NCBI RefSeq assembly: GCF_000719095.1
Contig: NZ_JOEH01000035.1
Span: 1 to 64,000, forward strand
Reading direction: 5' to 3'
Length of the DNA: 64,000 nucleotides
From: Streptacidiphilus jeojiense
Lineage (GTDB): Bacteria; Actinomycetota; Actinomycetes; Streptomycetales; Streptomycetaceae
Shown here: positions 62,524 to 64,000 of the stretch, in pieces
How the letters are laid out: each line of letters begins with the position of its first letter
How positions within the stretch are numbered: the stretch's first letter is position 1
Position numbers and translations under genes: made by a program
Notes under the pieces: generated by a model
What the model was told of the DNA's origin: nothing
What the model saw: only the letters and a program-made list of their open reading frames with translations
Databases searched by the model: none

Positions 62524-63057
62524 TCACCACTTCGGATCGACCGGCAGCACCAGTGCCCAGGCCTCGTCGGGCAGCAGGTCCAGCGCCGCCAGGAAGCCGG
62601 CCATACCCTTGCGGCACTGGTCCTGGCGCAGATAGGTCCGGGCCCCGCAGGCGACCGCGGCGCCCTCGCGCTCGCCGGAGCGCCGGGCCGGCAGATGCGC
62701 CGTCCACAGCCAGGAACGGCCCTGACGCTGGCTCAGCAGGCAGCGCAGGGCGTGCCGGTCGGCCCTCAGCTCCCGCAGCGAGTCCAGCAGTTCGGCACCG
62801 CTCCGGTACAGCGTCGCCGAGCGCGCCAACTGCCGCCCGTTGCCCGCCACCAGTGACCAGCCCAGCTGGCCGGTGGGGCCACCGGAGGAGCGCAGCGCCA
62901 GCAGGCGCGGTCTGCGCGGCTCCCGGGCGGCCCGACCGGCGCCTGCGGCGCCTCCGCCCTGGGCCCTGCCCGCTGCCGCGCGGGCCGCCGCCTCGACTGC
63001 TCTGCCGGCGTCATCGGTTGTGCCCGCCCCGTCCAGCAGGCCGGACTCGTACGTCAT
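62524..63057 (-). CDS. YegP/DUF1508-like repeat protein
   Basis: The protein of about 177 residues starts at ATG 63057 with GGAGG upstream; a longer frame to 63195 is less likely. It contains LGWSLVAGNGRQLARSATLY, matching the WrLxAxNGrvia.S.xY signature of YegP/DUF1508 repeats, and a more divergent second half beginning WLWTAHLPA. Function is unknown. The next gene upstream is a paralogue. Confidence 0.65.
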   Translation of the reverse strand: MTYESGLLDGAGTTDDAGRAVEAAARAAAGRAQGGGAAGAGRAAREPRRPRLLALRSSGGPTGQLGWSLVAGNGRQLARSATLYRSGAELLDSLRELRADRHALRCLLSQRQGRSWLWTAHLPARRSGEREGAAVACGARTYLRQDQCRKGMAGFLAALDLLPDEAWALVLPVDPKW

Positions 63058-63230
63058 CACCCTCGTCACCTCCGCCCCCGCCCACGCACCCGCCCGCCGG
63101 GCCGCGCCGGGGTTCGCTGCTCGACAAGCAGCATCGCCCGGCCGATGGCACGGCCGGACGAACGGCGGGTGCATGGGACGACACATCCGGTCCACCGCGG
63201 GGGGCCGGTCCCCGCCCGGATCGCGCCCGG

Positions 63231-63806
63231 TCAGGTCCGGTACCGGAATGCGCTTTCATCCTCGGCCGGGGGATGCGGCCGTGGTAACGGCCGCTCCCCC
63301 GGGCCCGGTAAGGAGGGTGACCGCCGCTGGTGCGACGGCTCCGCCTCGCCGGGCCCGGCCGAACCGGCAGGTTCGCCCGGCCCGATCAGCAGCAGCATGA
63401 ACTTCCGGAAGGCGTTCTGACAGGTCGCATAGCGCTCGTAGGCCCGCGGCGACCTGGCCAGCGGCCGCCCGTAGGGCCCCGGCACCGACCACACCCAGCC
63501 GATCCCCTCGTTCTCATGGGTGATCCTGGCCAACTGCTCCGCACCGCCGTCGCGGAGCTCGGCACAGGCCCGGACGGCTTCCTCGGCCGTCCGGAAGTGC
63601 GCCGGCGATACGGCGACCACCCGTCCGTTGGGTGCCTTCAACCGCCACTCGTACATTCCGTTCACCGACTTCTCCGCAACACATCTGCCCTTGCCACCGG
63701 GGACCCCCGCCGCACCCGTGGCACCTCCTCGAACGGCCCCTGCGGCCTGCTCCCCGCTGCTCCGCGAGGACTGCGCGCGCTCGCGCTCCTGCTCCGGCCG
63801 GTCCAT
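63231..63806 (-). CDS. YegP/DUF1508-like repeat protein (paralogue)
   Basis: The 191-residue protein starts at ATG 63806 with GGAGG upstream. After an Arg/Ser/Gly-rich N-terminus comes YEWRLKAPNGRVVAVSPAHF, a good YegP/DUF1508 repeat, then a weaker copy WVWSVPGPYGRPLARSPRAY, and a Pro/Arg-rich tail. It has the same two-copy layout as the gene downstream, which suggests an old duplication. Confidence 0.75.
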   Translation of the reverse strand: MDRPEQERERAQSSRSSGEQAAGAVRGGATGAAGVPGGKGRCVAEKSVNGMYEWRLKAPNGRVVAVSPAHFRTAEEAVRACAELRDGGAEQLARITHENEGIGWVWSVPGPYGRPLARSPRAYERYATCQNAFRKFMLLLIGPGEPAGSAGPGEAEPSHQRRSPSLPGPGERPLPRPHPPAEDESAFRYRT

Positions 63807-63941
63807 GCCTCCCCCTCCACCCGCGTCTCACAACTTCCGTACAGCCGGGCCAAGCTGAGCAAGTTTGTGTAGGCATGGAAAGCAATCCGTCCACTTCCGT
63901 TCAGCTATTCCCCGGAAGGTTGCCCCTTGTTAAGAAGCACC

Positions 63942-64000
63942 TCAGGCCCGGCCCCGGCACAGCTCCAGCAGCTGCATGGCGACCTCGGTGCCCTGCGGGC
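63942..64000 (-). CDS. C-terminal end of an unidentified protein, partial
   Basis: An open frame on the minus strand ends at 63942-63944 (TGA) and encodes PQGTEVAMQLLELCRGRA. A helical amphipathic end is plausible, but the piece is too short to assign. Confidence 0.4.
   Translation of the reverse strand, partial: PQGTEVAMQLLELCRGRA

Overview
The window is very GC-rich and gene-dense, with GTG starts, ATGA-type start/stop overlaps and actinobacterial gene neighbourhoods. It is almost certainly a chromosomal core segment of a Streptomycetaceae member (Streptomyces, Kitasatospora or Streptacidiphilus type). The order pcrA/uvrD - sucCD - purN - purH - folD - mdh - glyA - trpS matches what I remember of the Streptomyces coelicolor SCO479x-483x region. 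I see no tRNA, rRNA, transposase, integrase or CRISPR array.

Layout. 0-6 kb: cell-wall glycopolymer genes (the end of a TagF-like gene, a GT2-TagF fusion, a GT2 enzyme) around trpS. 6-15 kb: one-carbon, purine and TCA metabolism (glyA under a ZTP riboswitch, mdh, folD, purH, purN) with a CNNM/CBS membrane protein, DUF3017 and an RDD protein. 15-21 kb: two membrane proteins, a sigma-like protein with a membrane anchor, and sucCD. 21.9-29.6 kb: two divergent operons, MoxR ATPase / DUF5682 / VWA and SWIM / DUF5691. These form one five-component system of unknown function and are the best candidate here for an under-described system. 29.7-32.5 kb: icmB, a lipase and an M23 peptidase. 32.5-40.5 kb: a choline/glycine-betaine catabolic operon (dimethylglycine oxidase, Rieske oxygenase, choline dehydrogenase, IclR regulator) divergent from an APC permease. 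40.4-49.9 kb: pcrA, an NlpC/P60 hydrolase, a PspC/LiaFSR-like envelope-stress module, DoxX and a class II aldolase. 50-62 kb: guaA, then an unusual Pst-type ABC transport island with one ATPase, two permeases, three different substrate-binding proteins (two held by a C-terminal membrane helix), a sortase-like protein with no visible catalytic His or Cys, and a small secreted protein. 62.5-64 kb: two adjacent YegP/DUF1508-like genes and the end of another gene.

How the genes work together. GlyA makes methylene-THF, FolD converts it to 10-formyl-THF, and PurN and PurH consume that. The glyA riboswitch is of the class that senses ZTP/AICAR, the intermediate PurH removes, so it closes a feedback loop over this cluster. 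SucCD and Mdh are TCA enzymes. The betaine operon yields glycine plus methylene-THF, feeding the same one-carbon pool.

A short GC-rich inverted repeat occurs at five places at or just beyond gene 3' ends. In one it forms the last coding residues of the DUF5682 gene. At least seven genes start 6-8 bp after a -10-like hexamer, the arrangement of leaderless mRNAs. All functional calls come from reading motifs by eye; no database search was run.
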